Source: an uncultured Collinsella sp.
GTDB lineage: Bacteria; Actinomycetota; Coriobacteriia; Coriobacteriales; Coriobacteriaceae
Direction: 5' to 3'
Length of the DNA stretch: 24,550 nt
Assembly (NCBI GenBank): GCA_902494605.1
Contig: CABUUG010000012.1
Coordinates: 1-24,550, forward strand
Position numbers and translations under genes: made by a program. The notes below the pieces were generated by a model that was not told the origin of the DNA, did not search any database, and saw nothing but the letters and a program-made list of their open reading frames with translations. This document shows, one piece after another, positions 16,668-24,550 of this stretch; the first letter of the stretch is position 1; each line of letters starts with the position of its first letter.

Positions 16668-17630
16668 ATGTCTAAGCCTCTTGGCAAGCCCGATCGTATT
16701 GTCGTCGCCCTTGGCGGCAACGCCCTCGGCAACAACCCCGTCGAGCAGATCGAGGCCGTGAGCAACACCGCCCACGCTCTCCTTGGTCTCATCGAGCAGG
16801 GTAACGAGATCATCATCACCCACGGCAACGGCCCGCAGGTCGGCATGATCCAGAACGCCTTCGCCGCTGCCCACGATGCCATCGGTACCCCCGAGATGCC
16901 GCTGCCCGAGTGCGGCGCCATGTCCCAGGGCTACATTGGTTATCACCTGCAGCAGGGCATCGGCCGCGAGATGCACAAGCGCTATAAGCGTTGGCACGCC
17001 GCCACCGTCGTCACCCAGATCGAGTGCGACCCGGATGATCCCGCGTTCAAGAACCCGACCAAGCCGATCGGCCCCTTCTACACCGAGGAGCAGGCCAAGG
17101 AGTTCATGGCCGAGGATCCCTCCAAGGTCTTCGTCGAGGATTCCGGCCGCGGCTGGCGTCGCGTCGTCGCTTCCCCCGATCCCAAGAAGATCGTCGAGGC
17201 TGACTCCATCCTCAACCTGCTCGACAACGAGTTCATCGTCATCGCCTGCGGTGGCGGCGGCATCCCCGTCGTCCGCGACTACGAGAACAAGGGCTGCTAC
17301 AAGGGCGTTCCCGCCGTCATCGACAAGGACCTGGGCGGCGAGCTGCTGGCCGAGGACTGCGACGCCGACGTTCTGTTCCTGCTGACCGCCGTTGAGCATG
17401 TCGCCATCAACTTTGGCAAGCCCAACCAGGAGGAGCTCGAGGACCTCACCGCCGACGAGGCCGAGCGCCTGGCCGACGAGGGCCAGTTCGGCAAGGGTTC
17501 CATGGAGCCCAAGGTTCGCGCTGCCATCAAGTTCGCGCGTTCTCGCAAGGGCCGCACCTGCATCATCGGCGCTCTAGACAAGGCCGCCGAGACCATGGCC
17601 GGCCTCTCCGGTACCCGCATCCACGAGTAG
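16668..17630 (+). CDS. arcC: Carbamate kinase
   Basis: 320 residues. It makes ATP from carbamoyl phosphate and ADP, releasing carbamate, the last step of arginine/citrulline, agmatine or related catabolism. The ATG at 16668 follows AAAGGA by eight bases. Family motifs are clear: VVALGGNALG near the N-terminus, THGNGPQVGMI, an acidic-rich middle lobe including PIGPFYTEEQA, VEDSGRGWRRVV, CGGGGIPV, VIDKDLGGELLA, then FGKGSMEPKVRAA near the end. No arcA or arcB lies in the window, so the carbamoyl phosphate source is unknown here. It is followed by two terminators, so probably transcribed alone. Confidence 0.96.
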   Translation: MSKPLGKPDRIVVALGGNALGNNPVEQIEAVSNTAHALLGLIEQGNEIIITHGNGPQVGMIQNAFAAAHDAIGTPEMPLPECGAMSQGYIGYHLQQGIGREMHKRYKRWHAATVVTQIECDPDDPAFKNPTKPIGPFYTEEQAKEFMAEDPSKVFVEDSGRGWRRVVASPDPKKIVEADSILNLLDNEFIVIACGGGGIPVVRDYENKGCYKGVPAVIDKDLGGELLAEDCDADVLFLLTAVEHVAINFGKPNQEELEDLTADEAERLADEGQFGKGSMEPKVRAAIKFARSRKGRTCIIGALDKAAETMAGLSGTRIHE

Positions 17631-17652
17631 TCTCTACTCTGTTGACTCTCTC

Positions 17653-17676
17653 GTGGGCGCCAGGCAAAGCGCCCAC
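17653..17676 (+). terminator. Hairpin after carbamate kinase
   Basis: GTGGGCGC (17653-17660) and GCGCCCAC (17669-17676) form eight pairs with an eight-base loop. There is no T tract, so it may only assist the stronger terminator that follows. Confidence 0.5.
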
Positions 17677-17695
17677 AAACTAGCCTCTCTTCATG

Positions 17696-17733
17696 AGCCC
17701 CGCAGTCCGCTCCGGCTGCGGGGCTTTTGTTTC
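17696..17733 (+). terminator. Intrinsic terminator of carbamate kinase
   Basis: AGCCCCGCAG (17696-17705) and CTGCGGGGCT (17716-17725) pair perfectly over ten bases and run into TTTTGTTT. Confidence 0.9.
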
Positions 17734-17735
17734 AA

Positions 17736-17770
17736 CCCGGCACTTAGGGACGTTCCTTTCCTGCCGGCAG
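17736..17770. repeat. Short palindromic intergenic repeat, copy 3
   Basis: CCGGCA (17737-17742) and TGCCGG (17762-17767) enclose CTTAGGGACGTTCCTTTCC, the same unit as at 5286 and 12022. Here it stands away from any FHA gene, so the unit is a dispersed element and not just part of that duplication. Confidence 0.7.
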
Positions 17771-17781
17771 TCTAGGGCTGG

Positions 17782-17927
17782 TCATTGGGGACAGACTTAA
17801 ATGCGTGGCACCGATCAACTGCGGAAAGCGCATCCCACAATGAGTGTCCAAAGCGGGGCACAGTTTCCCAGGTACTCATTTAAGTCTGTCCCCAATGAGT
17901 GTCCTGTCCCCAATGAGTGCCCAATGA
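17782..17927. repeat. MITE/REP-like element with 22-base inverted arms
   Basis: Arms 17782-17803 and 17877-17898 are perfect reverse complements over 22 bases, with the core GGGGACAGACTTAAATG. The right arm is followed by a second direct copy of CTGTCCCCAATGAGTG (17886-17901 and 17904-17919, 18 bases apart) and a partial third, which runs up to the stop codon of the minus-strand peptidase gene. Repeats with GGGGACAG ends are often linked to RAYT (Y1, IS200-like) transposases acting in trans; no such gene is in the window. Confidence 0.75.
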
Positions 17928-18929
17928 CTAGTAGTAGGCCCACATGGCTTCGACTTCGTTGAGGACCTCTACGACGCCCCAGCGGCGGGCGCTGCGGCTG
18001 GCCGAGTTGGGGTCGTAGACGCCAATCTGGTTGGCATCGTCGATGCCGTAGAGCACGATGTAGTGGCCTACGTTGGTAAACGTACCGGGGCGCACTGCGG
18101 CGATGACGGGCGCACCCGAGCGAAGTGCTTGGGTAATCGATTCGCGATCGTTATAGAGCTGTGTTCCGTTGAGCCCCAGCTGCCACGCACCGCCTGTCAT
18201 AAACGACCACTCGGTGGCACCAGTGGGGGCGTAGTTGCCGGCTTCGGCCAGTGCGCATATATCGACCGGTGTCTTATCGGTGTGGCCGGTCTTAAAGATA
18301 TAGACCATGGTGAGGCAAGTGGGACCGCAAGCGTTTTCGCGAATAGTGCCACCGGCATAGGGCAGCTCCGACCATGCGGGGTCAATTTGGTAGATGTGGG
18401 GCATGGTGCCGGCCTGCCATTGCGAGCGTGGGGTCGAGAACGCAAATGAGTAACCGGGCGCGACGGGAGCTTTAAGCAGCTTGTCCTCGGCAGTGGGCTC
18501 AAGACCAGCTGATCCGTGGGAGATACAGGATCCCAAAAACACAAAGACGAGGCAGGCGGCGATGGAGCAAAGCGCAAGGCGTAGGCGGCGGGCCGGAAGC
18601 GCGTGGCTTGTGGTGTGCGACGCGGGGTGAGGGGCGGAATTGCCGCGATCGCGTTGAGGTCGCGAAAAGGAGCGCTTGACGTAGTAGTCGGTCTTATGCC
18701 GATCGTAGCGGCGTGGCTGCGATGTGTCGGTCTGGCGTTGGCGTGTGCTCGTACTCACGCGGTCTGACTGCTGCACGGTACGGCTTTGTTGCCGCGAAGA
18801 AGCCCCGAGCTGCTCTTGGGGGCGCTGCGGGTTGTCGTTGTCGGAGGTGCTTCTGGGCGTTGGCGTGGTGCGGCCGGCAAGGCGCACGCTTTGTGGCCGT
18901 TGGTCGCCGTCATTGTATCCGTATGCCAT
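17928..18929 (-). CDS. C39-like cysteine peptidase domain protein, membrane anchored
   Basis: 333 residues from ATG at 18929, preceded by AAGGTG; a GTG three codons upstream is an alternative. Residues 1-110 are a low-complexity Arg/Ser/Gln/Thr-rich cytoplasmic segment. A basic patch and one hydrophobic span (about 115-137, LALCSIAACLVFVFLGSC) follow, with a Cys placed as in a lipobox-like end. The C-terminal domain is peptidase C39-like: ENACGPTC (C201), GHYIVLYGID (H289) and VYDPNS (D306) are the catalytic triad positions. It has no ABC domain, so it is not a bacteriocin exporter of the C39-ABC type. Substrate unknown; probably a secreted or surface papain-like hydrolase. Its stop abuts the MITE. 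Confidence 0.85.
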   Translation of the reverse strand: MAYGYNDGDQRPQSVRLAGRTTPTPRSTSDNDNPQRPQEQLGASSRQQSRTVQQSDRVSTSTRQRQTDTSQPRRYDRHKTDYYVKRSFSRPQRDRGNSAPHPASHTTSHALPARRLRLALCSIAACLVFVFLGSCISHGSAGLEPTAEDKLLKAPVAPGYSFAFSTPRSQWQAGTMPHIYQIDPAWSELPYAGGTIRENACGPTCLTMVYIFKTGHTDKTPVDICALAEAGNYAPTGATEWSFMTGGAWQLGLNGTQLYNDRESITQALRSGAPVIAAVRPGTFTNVGHYIVLYGIDDANQIGVYDPNSASRSARRWGVVEVLNEVEAMWAYY

Positions 18930-19283
18930 TCGAATCACCTTGCCTCATGTGTAACTTGTCTATCCTACATAAAATGATGCACGACACATGGGTATGTGCG
19001 CCAAAAGCCTGACAAATGGTATGAACGTTGCCGCGCCGCGCGCCAAGTGTCACGGCAACAGGTATTCAAAAGCAGACAAGATGAAAGCGTCCAAGACGAA
19101 TGACGTCTCCCGCCGTTCGTCCCAAAAACGGTGCCGCTCGTTTTGCAGTTCTGCCTTCGGTCGAGCTGCGAGCGGCGCTGCTGCGCCAAGGCCGTATCTT
19201 AAAGCCATGGAAAAAAGCGCGCGGCAAAACGGACCGCGCAAGGGGTGACGCCAAGGGGCGTCAAAAAGGAAAGGAGGGGAACA
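18930..19283. other. Divergent intergenic region between peptidase and permease
   Basis: About 350 bases with no supported gene. It must hold promoters for both directions; none is clear. TGACGCC (19246-19252) and GGCGTCA (19257-19263) form a seven-pair hairpin directly before the permease ribosome binding site and could affect its translation. Confidence 0.45.
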
Positions 19284-20735
19284 ATGGCGGACAAGAATGC
19301 AGAAGTTGCAGTCGAGGATAACGGCGGCATGAAGAAAACGCTCTCGCTCTGGAACTTCTTCACCATCGGCTTCGGTGCCATCATCGGTACCGGTTGGGTT
19401 CTGCAGGTCGGCGACTGGATGGTCGTGGGCGGCGGTCCCGTTCCCGCTATGATCGCATTCCTCTTGGGTGCAATCTTCCTCGTGCCCGTCGGAGCTGTTT
19501 TCGGTGAGCTCACGGCTGCTATCCCCATCTCGGGCGGCATCGTCGAGTATGTCGATCGTAGCTTTGGCCGTACGCTGAGCTACATCACCGGATGGCTTTT
19601 GGCCCTGGGCAACGGCATCCTGTGCCCGTGGGAGGCCATCGCCATTTCGACCCTTGTGTCCGAGATGTTCGGCAGCCTGCCCGGCCTTGAGTGGCTGCGC
19701 GCCGTCAAGCTCTACACCATCCTGGGGGCCGACGTTTACCTGTTCCCGACGCTGATCGCGCTCGGCTTTGCAGTCTACGTCATCTTCCTCAACTTCCGCG
19801 GTGCCAGCTCGGCTGCCAAGCTCCAGGCCTTCCTGACCAAGGCTCTGCTCTGCGGCATGCTGCTCGCCATGGGCGTCTCGCTGTTCACCGGCTCGCCGGA
19901 CAATGCCATGCCCGTATTCTCCCAGGTCACCGGCGCTGGCGGCGGCAAGGCCGCTACCGAGAGCTCCAGCCTGTTTGCCGGCATCGTGTCGGTCCTGGTT
20001 CTGACCCCGTTCTTCTACGCCGGTTTCGACACCATTCCCCAGCAGGCTGAGGAAGCAGCCGAGGGCCTCAACTGGAACAAGTTCGGCAAGATCATCTCCC
20101 TGGCTCTGCTGGCCGCCGGCGGCTTCTACATGGTCTGCATCTACTCGTTCGGCACCATCCTCGACTGGCATGAGTTTGTTAAGAGCCCGGTTCCCGCGCT
20201 TGCCTGTCTCAAGGGCATCAACATGCTCCTGTACCTGGCCATGCTCGTCATCGCCACGCTTGGACCCATGGGCCCGATGAACTCCTTCTACGGCGCAACG
20301 AGCCGCATCATGCTCGCCATGGGCCGCAAGGGCCAGCTGCCCGAGAAGTTCGCCGAGGTCGACCCCAAGTCCGGCGCTCCCAAGCTCGCCTGCGTTGTTC
20401 TGGGCGTCATCACCGTCGTCGGTCCGTTCCTGGGCAAGAACATGCTTATCCCTCTGACCAACGTGTCGGCTCTCGCCTTCATCTTCTCCTGCGGCATGGT
20501 CGCCCTCGCCTGCCTGCGCATGCGCTTCACCGAGCCCGACCTGCCTCGTCCCTACGAGGTGCCCGGTGGCAAGTTTGGCATCTCCCTCGCTATCGCTGCC
20601 TGCGCCATCATCATCGGCCTGCTTGTGATTCCGTTCTCTCCCGCCTCCCTCAACATGGTGGAGTGGAGCATCGTGATCGGCTGGTTGGCTATTGGCCTGG
20701 CCCTCATGGCTTTCACCAATTCCCGCAAAAAGTAA
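19284..20735 (+). CDS. APC-superfamily amino acid permease
   Basis: 483 residues. The ATG at 19284 was preferred to an in-frame one at 19245 because GGAAAGGAGGGG stands just before it. After a short hydrophilic N-terminus the APC signature appears: TIGFGAIIGTGWVLQVGDWM in the first span, followed by about twelve hydrophobic segments. PISGGIVEYVDRSFG and the loop FDTIPQQAEEA are also typical of amino-acid/cation symporters or exchangers of this superfamily. The substrate cannot be told from sequence alone. It lies 131 bases before an amidohydrolase on the same strand, which suggests it imports that enzyme's substrate or moves its product. Confidence 0.92.
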   Translation: MADKNAEVAVEDNGGMKKTLSLWNFFTIGFGAIIGTGWVLQVGDWMVVGGGPVPAMIAFLLGAIFLVPVGAVFGELTAAIPISGGIVEYVDRSFGRTLSYITGWLLALGNGILCPWEAIAISTLVSEMFGSLPGLEWLRAVKLYTILGADVYLFPTLIALGFAVYVIFLNFRGASSAAKLQAFLTKALLCGMLLAMGVSLFTGSPDNAMPVFSQVTGAGGGKAATESSSLFAGIVSVLVLTPFFYAGFDTIPQQAEEAAEGLNWNKFGKIISLALLAAGGFYMVCIYSFGTILDWHEFVKSPVPALACLKGINMLLYLAMLVIATLGPMGPMNSFYGATSRIMLAMGRKGQLPEKFAEVDPKSGAPKLACVVLGVITVVGPFLGKNMLIPLTNVSALAFIFSCGMVALACLRMRFTEPDLPRPYEVPGGKFGISLAIAACAIIIGLLVIPFSPASLNMVEWSIVIGWLAIGLALMAFTNSRKK

Positions 20736-20866
20736 CGCCGAGCCGGGGCGGATCAGGTGCGCGGGACCCTCTCTTCCGCGCGCCGAACCCGGCGCCACTT
20801 GGGTAGCTTTGTGAGGCCTTAACCCAACACGGCCTCGCCCACTATATGGATCCATAAGGAGGAACC

Positions 20867-22144
20867 ATGTCCACTAAGTATGCAATCGTTGGCGGCAAGC
20901 TCATCGACGGTACCGGTGCCGAGCCGGTCGAGAACTCCCTCGTTCTCGTCGACGACAACGGCAAGATCGAGTACGCCGGCGCCATGCAGGACCTTCCCGA
21001 GGGCGTTGAGGTCATCGACGCCGCCGGCAAGACCGTCCTTCCCGGCCTGATCGACACCCACCTGCACTTCTCGGGCAACTTGACCGACGATGACACCGAC
21101 TGGGTCATGCAGCCGCTTCTCGAGAAGCAGGCCGTCGCCGTCAAGCAGGCCTACGACTGCCTCACCCACGGCCTCACCACCGTCTGCGAGATCGGCCGCT
21201 TTGGTATCCAGATCCGTGACTGCATCGACAAGGGCGTCTTCAAGGGCCCGCGCGTTCTGGCCACCGGCCTTGGCTTCTGCCGCGTTGCCGGCCACGGCGA
21301 CTCCCACCACTGCAGCCAGGAGCTCAACAAGGAATCGCACCCCTGGGGCGATCAGGTCGACGGTCCTTGGGATCTGCGCAAGGCCGTCCGTCGTCGCCTG
21401 CGCGAGAACCCCGATGCCATCAAGATCTGGGCTACCGGTGGCGGCATCTGGCGCTGGGACTCCGGCCGCGACCAGCACTACTGCTCCGAGGAGATTCAGG
21501 CTGTGGTCGAAGAGGCCAAGATGGTCGGCATCCCCGTGTGGAGCCACTGCTACAACAACCACGCCGCTGCCTACGATTCCGTCCGCTTTGGCTGCGAGCA
21601 GCTGATCCACGGCTTCGATATCGATGAGCGCACCATGGACCTCATGGCCGAGCAGGGCACCTTCTTCACCCCGACGATCGCCTTCCTGCCCACCTGGTAC
21701 GCCACCTATCCGCCCGTCTACGTCCCCGAGCTGCACGACAAGTACGAGGGCACCCTGGTCGAGAAGGAGCTGCAGCGCAACTACGACTGCCTGCGCGAGG
21801 CCAAGAAGCGCGGCGTCGTCATGACGATCGGCTCCGATTCCTTCTCCTTCGTCACCCCGTACGGCACCTGCTCCATCGAGGAGATGTACGAGTTCGTCGA
21901 CAAGATCGGCTTCACCCCGGTCGAGACCATCACCTGTGCCACCCTCAACGGTGCCAAGATGTGCCACATCGAGGACGAGACCGGGTCCATCGAGGCCGGC
22001 AAGTGCGCCGACCTGCTGGTCGTCAACGGTGACGTCGCCGCCGACATCCACGTGCTCAACACCGACAACATGGACGTCATCATGAAGGACGGCTGGATTG
22101 TCGAGGGCGGCACCTTCGGCGAGGCAAACAAGTACAGCGCCTAA
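20867..22144 (+). CDS. Metal-dependent amidohydrolase (prolidase/imidazolonepropionase-like)
   Basis: 425 residues. Small N-terminal and C-terminal beta segments flank a TIM barrel. Metal ligands are at the expected places: DTHLHFSG (H65, H67), a candidate carboxylated lysine in AIKIWATGGG (K186), WSHCYN (H227), LIHGFD (H248) and IGSDSF (D324). The ending GSIEAGKCADLLVV is typical of the superfamily. This subgroup includes Xaa-Pro and Xaa-Arg/Lys dipeptidases as well as cyclic amide hydrolases, so the substrate is left open. AAGGAGG precedes the ATG closely. It may form an operon with the permease. A terminator at 22203 ends it. Confidence 0.9.
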   Translation: MSTKYAIVGGKLIDGTGAEPVENSLVLVDDNGKIEYAGAMQDLPEGVEVIDAAGKTVLPGLIDTHLHFSGNLTDDDTDWVMQPLLEKQAVAVKQAYDCLTHGLTTVCEIGRFGIQIRDCIDKGVFKGPRVLATGLGFCRVAGHGDSHHCSQELNKESHPWGDQVDGPWDLRKAVRRRLRENPDAIKIWATGGGIWRWDSGRDQHYCSEEIQAVVEEAKMVGIPVWSHCYNNHAAAYDSVRFGCEQLIHGFDIDERTMDLMAEQGTFFTPTIAFLPTWYATYPPVYVPELHDKYEGTLVEKELQRNYDCLREAKKRGVVMTIGSDSFSFVTPYGTCSIEEMYEFVDKIGFTPVETITCATLNGAKMCHIEDETGSIEAGKCADLLVVNGDVAADIHVLNTDNMDVIMKDGWIVEGGTFGEANKYSA

Positions 22145-22185
22145 GCTACCGTTCATCGATGGCTTGATGTAAAACACAGTATTTG

Positions 22186-22200
22186 ATTGCATAATGCAAT
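22186..22200. promoter_or_regulatory. Palindrome ATTGCATAATGCAAT upstream of the sensor kinase
   Basis: A perfect seven-plus-seven palindrome around one central base. It contains the same TTGCATAAT as the sites before ybaB and carbamate kinase, and sits directly before the terminator hairpin at 22203. Confidence 0.4.
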
Positions 22201-22202
22201 GG

Positions 22203-22229
22203 AGAGGGTCGCTTGCGGCCCTCTTTATT
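22203..22229 (+). terminator. Intrinsic terminator after the amidohydrolase
   Basis: AGAGGGTCG (22203-22211) pairs with CGGCCCTCT (22216-22224), nine pairs with one G-U and a four-base loop, followed by TTATT. It argues against start codons for the sensor kinase upstream of about 22230. Confidence 0.65.
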
Positions 22230-22262
22230 GCTATGGGGTGCGTCGGTAAGAAGGAGATGACG

Positions 22263-23648
22263 GTGGATCTCAATAGGCTGATTCTGGGCAAGAGCTACAA
22301 CTCTACCAAGGTCTTTCGTACCGCTCAGCATGTGGTTCAAGCCATCTTGCTCGGTATTGTCGTTCCGCTGCTTATCCTGCTGCTCATCTGGGATCTAACC
22401 GATAATCCCAATCCCGTTCCGGCCGTTGTCGTCATTGCCGGCTTGGTCATGCTGTGCTTCTTCTTCTCGTACGTCTTTGTCGTTCCCGACGACCTCACAT
22501 CGAGCGCAACCGACCGCACGCTCGCCATCGCTTCAAAAATATTCGCCTACACGTCGCGCGGCCTTACGCCCGAAGCTGCCCTAGGCGCCTCTAAGATCAT
22601 CCTGTCCGAAACTATCGCCTCTGCCATCTGCTTTACCGACGGCAAGCAGGTGTTGGCAAGCTGGGGCGAGGACTCGGCAAAATGCCCCGCGGGCACCCCG
22701 GTGGTGCTGCGGACTACGCTCAACGTGATCAACAGCGGTGAGCAAAGCGTGTTCTCGCGCGATGCCTCGCCCGAGACAGGTGGCTACTTTCCGCGCCTGC
22801 GCGCCGGTATTGTCGCACCGCTTACCGTGCGCGGGCATTGCGTGGGCACGCTCGAGCTGTATTATCCCCGTCTGAGCAGCATCGATATGCGCCAGACGGC
22901 GCTTGCCTCGGGCTTTGCCGACCTCATTTCCACGCAGCTTGCGAGCTTTGAGCTCGAGCGCCAGGACGAGCTTACGGCCCGCGTGGAGCTGCGCGCCTTG
23001 CAATCGCAGGTCGATCCTCATTTTCTGTTTAACACCATCAGCACCATCGTGTCGCTCGTGCGTACCGAGCCGGACAAGGCCAGGTCGCTGCTGATCGACT
23101 TCTCCAACTACTACCGTCAGACGCTTTCTGATTCCGATACCCTCACAACGCTCGAGCACGAGGTGGAACAGGGCACTCGCTATATCAATCTTATGCAGGC
23201 TCGTTATGGCGACGGCCGTCTGCGCGTCTCGGTCGATATCGACTTTGAGGTGCGCGATTGCATGGTGCCGCCGTTTATCTTGCAGCCGTTGCTCGAAAAC
23301 TGCATCAAGCACGCGCAGCGCGAGACCGAGCCGCTTTCTATTCATGTTAGGGCTTTCGAGACCGATGACGGTTTGGAGATCATCGTCGAGGACGATGGCA
23401 TCGGTATGAGCGAAGAGGTCTGCGCGCATCTGTTTGAGCAACATCGCCTGGAGGAGCCCGAGAGCATTACCGCCGACGGCTCCGTCAAGCGAGGTTGCGG
23501 CCTGGCGCTCTTCAACGTGCTTCAGCGCATCCATTTCTTTTACGGAGAAGATTCCGGCATGCGCGTGAAGTCCCAGGAGGGCGTGGGAACGCAGGTCATC
23601 GTCGAGCTGAACGGCGAGCCGCATGAGCCTGCGCCGTTGACGGCGTAG
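22263..23648 (+). CDS. LytS-type sensor histidine kinase
   Basis: 461 residues. GTG 22263 is chosen because AAGGAG lies six bases before it; ATG 22257 touches that site and earlier starts lie before the terminator. Two transmembrane spans occur near the N-terminus (HVVQAILLGIVVPLLILLLI and VVVIAGLVMLCFFFSYVFVV). A GAF-like domain fits residues about 80-215. The HisKA_7TM/LytS-type phosphoacceptor block is LQSQVDPHFLFNTIS with His at about 253. The ATPase boxes are LLENCIKHA, EDDGIGM and GCGLALFNV. It starts downstream of the amidohydrolase terminator and ends 38 bases before its cognate regulator. The signal is unknown; regulation of the adjacent permease/amidohydrolase genes is plausible. 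Confidence 0.93.
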   Translation: MDLNRLILGKSYNSTKVFRTAQHVVQAILLGIVVPLLILLLIWDLTDNPNPVPAVVVIAGLVMLCFFFSYVFVVPDDLTSSATDRTLAIASKIFAYTSRGLTPEAALGASKIILSETIASAICFTDGKQVLASWGEDSAKCPAGTPVVLRTTLNVINSGEQSVFSRDASPETGGYFPRLRAGIVAPLTVRGHCVGTLELYYPRLSSIDMRQTALASGFADLISTQLASFELERQDELTARVELRALQSQVDPHFLFNTISTIVSLVRTEPDKARSLLIDFSNYYRQTLSDSDTLTTLEHEVEQGTRYINLMQARYGDGRLRVSVDIDFEVRDCMVPPFILQPLLENCIKHAQRETEPLSIHVRAFETDDGLEIIVEDDGIGMSEEVCAHLFEQHRLEEPESITADGSVKRGCGLALFNVLQRIHFFYGEDSGMRVKSQEGVGTQVIVELNGEPHEPAPLTA

Positions 23649-23686
23649 CACGCGGTTGGATTGAGAGAAAAAGAGGGGAAGCACAT

Positions 23687-24421
23687 ATGTCCGAAGGCTG
23701 GAACATCTTGGTGGTTGATGACGAGCCTCCCATTAGGGCTGAGCTACGCTATCTGTTGGAAAAGGATACGCGTGTGGGTCAGATTGCCGAGGCGGGCAAT
23801 GTCACCGAAGCCGTGGAGTCGATTCTGTCGAACAAGCCCGACGTGTTGTTTTTAGACATTACCATGCCCGGTCGCTCGGGAATTGAGCTTGCCGAGACGC
23901 TGCAGAACCTAAAGACGCCGCCGGTGGTTGTGTTTGTGACGGCGTTTGCCGAATTTGCCGCCGATGCGTATAACCTCGATGCGGTCGACTATGTCGTCAA
24001 GCCGGTCGAGGACGCACGCCTGTCAAAGGCACTCGACAAGATCGAGGCAGCCTTGGGTGCCCGTCGTGTTATCCACGCTCCGCGCCAGCCTTTGCGTCTG
24101 ACGGTGGACCGCGGGGGCAAAAAGGTGTTCATTCCCGCCGCAGACGTCTGCTACTTTGAGGCGCGCGCCGATTTTTGCAACGCCATCTGCGCCGAGGGAA
24201 CGTACCTGATCAATGAGTCGATCTCTTCGCTCGAGCGTCGCTTGGTCTCCGAGGGCTTTATTCGCGTTCATCGCAGCTATCTGGTCAATTTGGAAGACGT
24301 GCACAATGTCGAGATTGGCTCCACGGGGTTGATGGAGCTCAGGCTCGACCGCGTGAACTCGACGGTACCGGTGTCCCGTCGTCGCGCCGCCGAGGTCAAG
24401 TCGCACCTGGGGCTTGCGTAA
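23687..24421 (+). CDS. LytTR-family response regulator
   Basis: 244 residues. The receiver domain has the acidic pair D11-D12, phosphoacceptor D57 (LFLDITMPG), T85 and K105 (DYVVKP), all intact. Residues about 135-240 are a LytTR DNA-binding domain: VCYFEARADFCNAIC, FIRVHRSYLVNLEDV and VPVSRRRAAEVK are its usual blocks. The ATG follows GAGGGGAAG by several bases. Partner of the LytS-type kinase just upstream. LytTR proteins bind direct repeats in target promoters; I did not identify such repeats in this window. Confidence 0.95.
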   Translation: MSEGWNILVVDDEPPIRAELRYLLEKDTRVGQIAEAGNVTEAVESILSNKPDVLFLDITMPGRSGIELAETLQNLKTPPVVVFVTAFAEFAADAYNLDAVDYVVKPVEDARLSKALDKIEAALGARRVIHAPRQPLRLTVDRGGKKVFIPAADVCYFEARADFCNAICAEGTYLINESISSLERRLVSEGFIRVHRSYLVNLEDVHNVEIGSTGLMELRLDRVNSTVPVSRRRAAEVKSHLGLA

Positions 24422-24513
24422 GAGGCTTGCGTGCCGTCGTTTACCATCGCAGGTTTGGCATGGGCGCGCGGTGGGCATAATGGGTGGCATCGAATGAAAT
24501 CGAAAGGATCATT

Positions 24514-24550
24514 ATGCCCGCGCTTATCACCCATCATCTGTTTGGCGAGG
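24514..24550 (+). CDS. Start of a probable zinc-dependent phospholipase C-like protein (cut by window edge)
   Basis: Twelve codons reading MPALITHHLFGE, preceded by AAAGGAT with good spacing. This start closely resembles bacterial zinc-dependent phospholipase C family proteins, which begin with MPxxITHxLFG. CATAAT at 24477-24482, with TTGGCA upstream (24455-24460) at a short 16-base spacing, may be its promoter. The fragment is too short for certainty. Confidence 0.5.
   Translation, partial: MPALITHHLFGE

Noticed and set aside
17928..18929. C39-like protein as the leader peptidase for the ranthipeptides
   Set aside because: It is over 6 kb from the peptide operon, outside the island, and the precursors lack the double-Gly site that C39 peptidases cut.
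19050..20855. Long minus-strand frame opposite the permease
   Set aside because: It is a codon-bias shadow of the permease gene; the product is Gly/Asp/Glu/His-rich without domains.

Overview
The window looks like a chromosome segment of an anaerobic, high-GC Gram-positive, most likely a Coriobacteriia member close to Collinsella. This is an inference from strong G/C third-position bias in the core genes, a single-chain pyruvate:ferredoxin oxidoreductase, a ybaB-recR pair, carbamate kinase and LytS/LytTR signalling; no rRNA or other marker is present to settle the taxonomy.

Layout. 1-82: start of a minus-strand membrane protein. 422-1352: ybaB-recR. 1598-5286: a tightly packed operon of an exported Ser/Gly-rich protein, a membrane-anchored Ser/Thr protein kinase and an FHA-domain protein, which reads as a phosphorylation-signalling module. 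5287-11599: an AT-richer accessory island. 11600-12128: a diverged copy of the 3' part of the FHA gene plus its downstream intergenic element, in direct orientation, so the island is bracketed by direct repeats of about 0.53 kb. 12474-16013: nifJ, ending in a giant hairpin. 16668-17630: carbamate kinase. 17736-17927: REP/MITE-like repeats. 17928-18929 (minus): C39-like cysteine peptidase. 19284-22144: amino-acid permease and amidohydrolase. 22263-24421: LytS-type histidine kinase and LytTR response regulator. 24514-end: start of a probable zinc-dependent phospholipase C-like gene.

The most interesting content is in the island. On the minus strand a radical SAM/SPASM maturase (11032-9674) is followed by two short precursor-peptide genes (9504-9301, GTG start; 9270-9091), a 35-residue single-span membrane peptide (9012-8905) and a terminator. 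The two precursors share the leader start (M)KHIHP and an alignable core in which six Cys are each followed by an Asp two to five residues later, mostly Cys-x3-Asp or Cys-x2-Asp. With a SPASM maturase this is the signature of a ranthipeptide, the PapA/PapB (freyrasin) type of Cys-to-Asp thioether peptide. A convergent ABC exporter fusion (6552-8204) may export the product. The rest of the island is decayed: a methyltransferase pseudogene, an IS110-type transposase fragment and several unexplained inverted repeats.

The core genes fit a fermentative amino-acid-using lifestyle: pyruvate oxidation by nifJ, ATP from carbamoyl phosphate by carbamate kinase, and uptake and hydrolysis of an amino-acid-derived substrate by permease and amidohydrolase. 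The LytS/LytTR pair directly downstream could regulate these genes, but this is inferred from position only.
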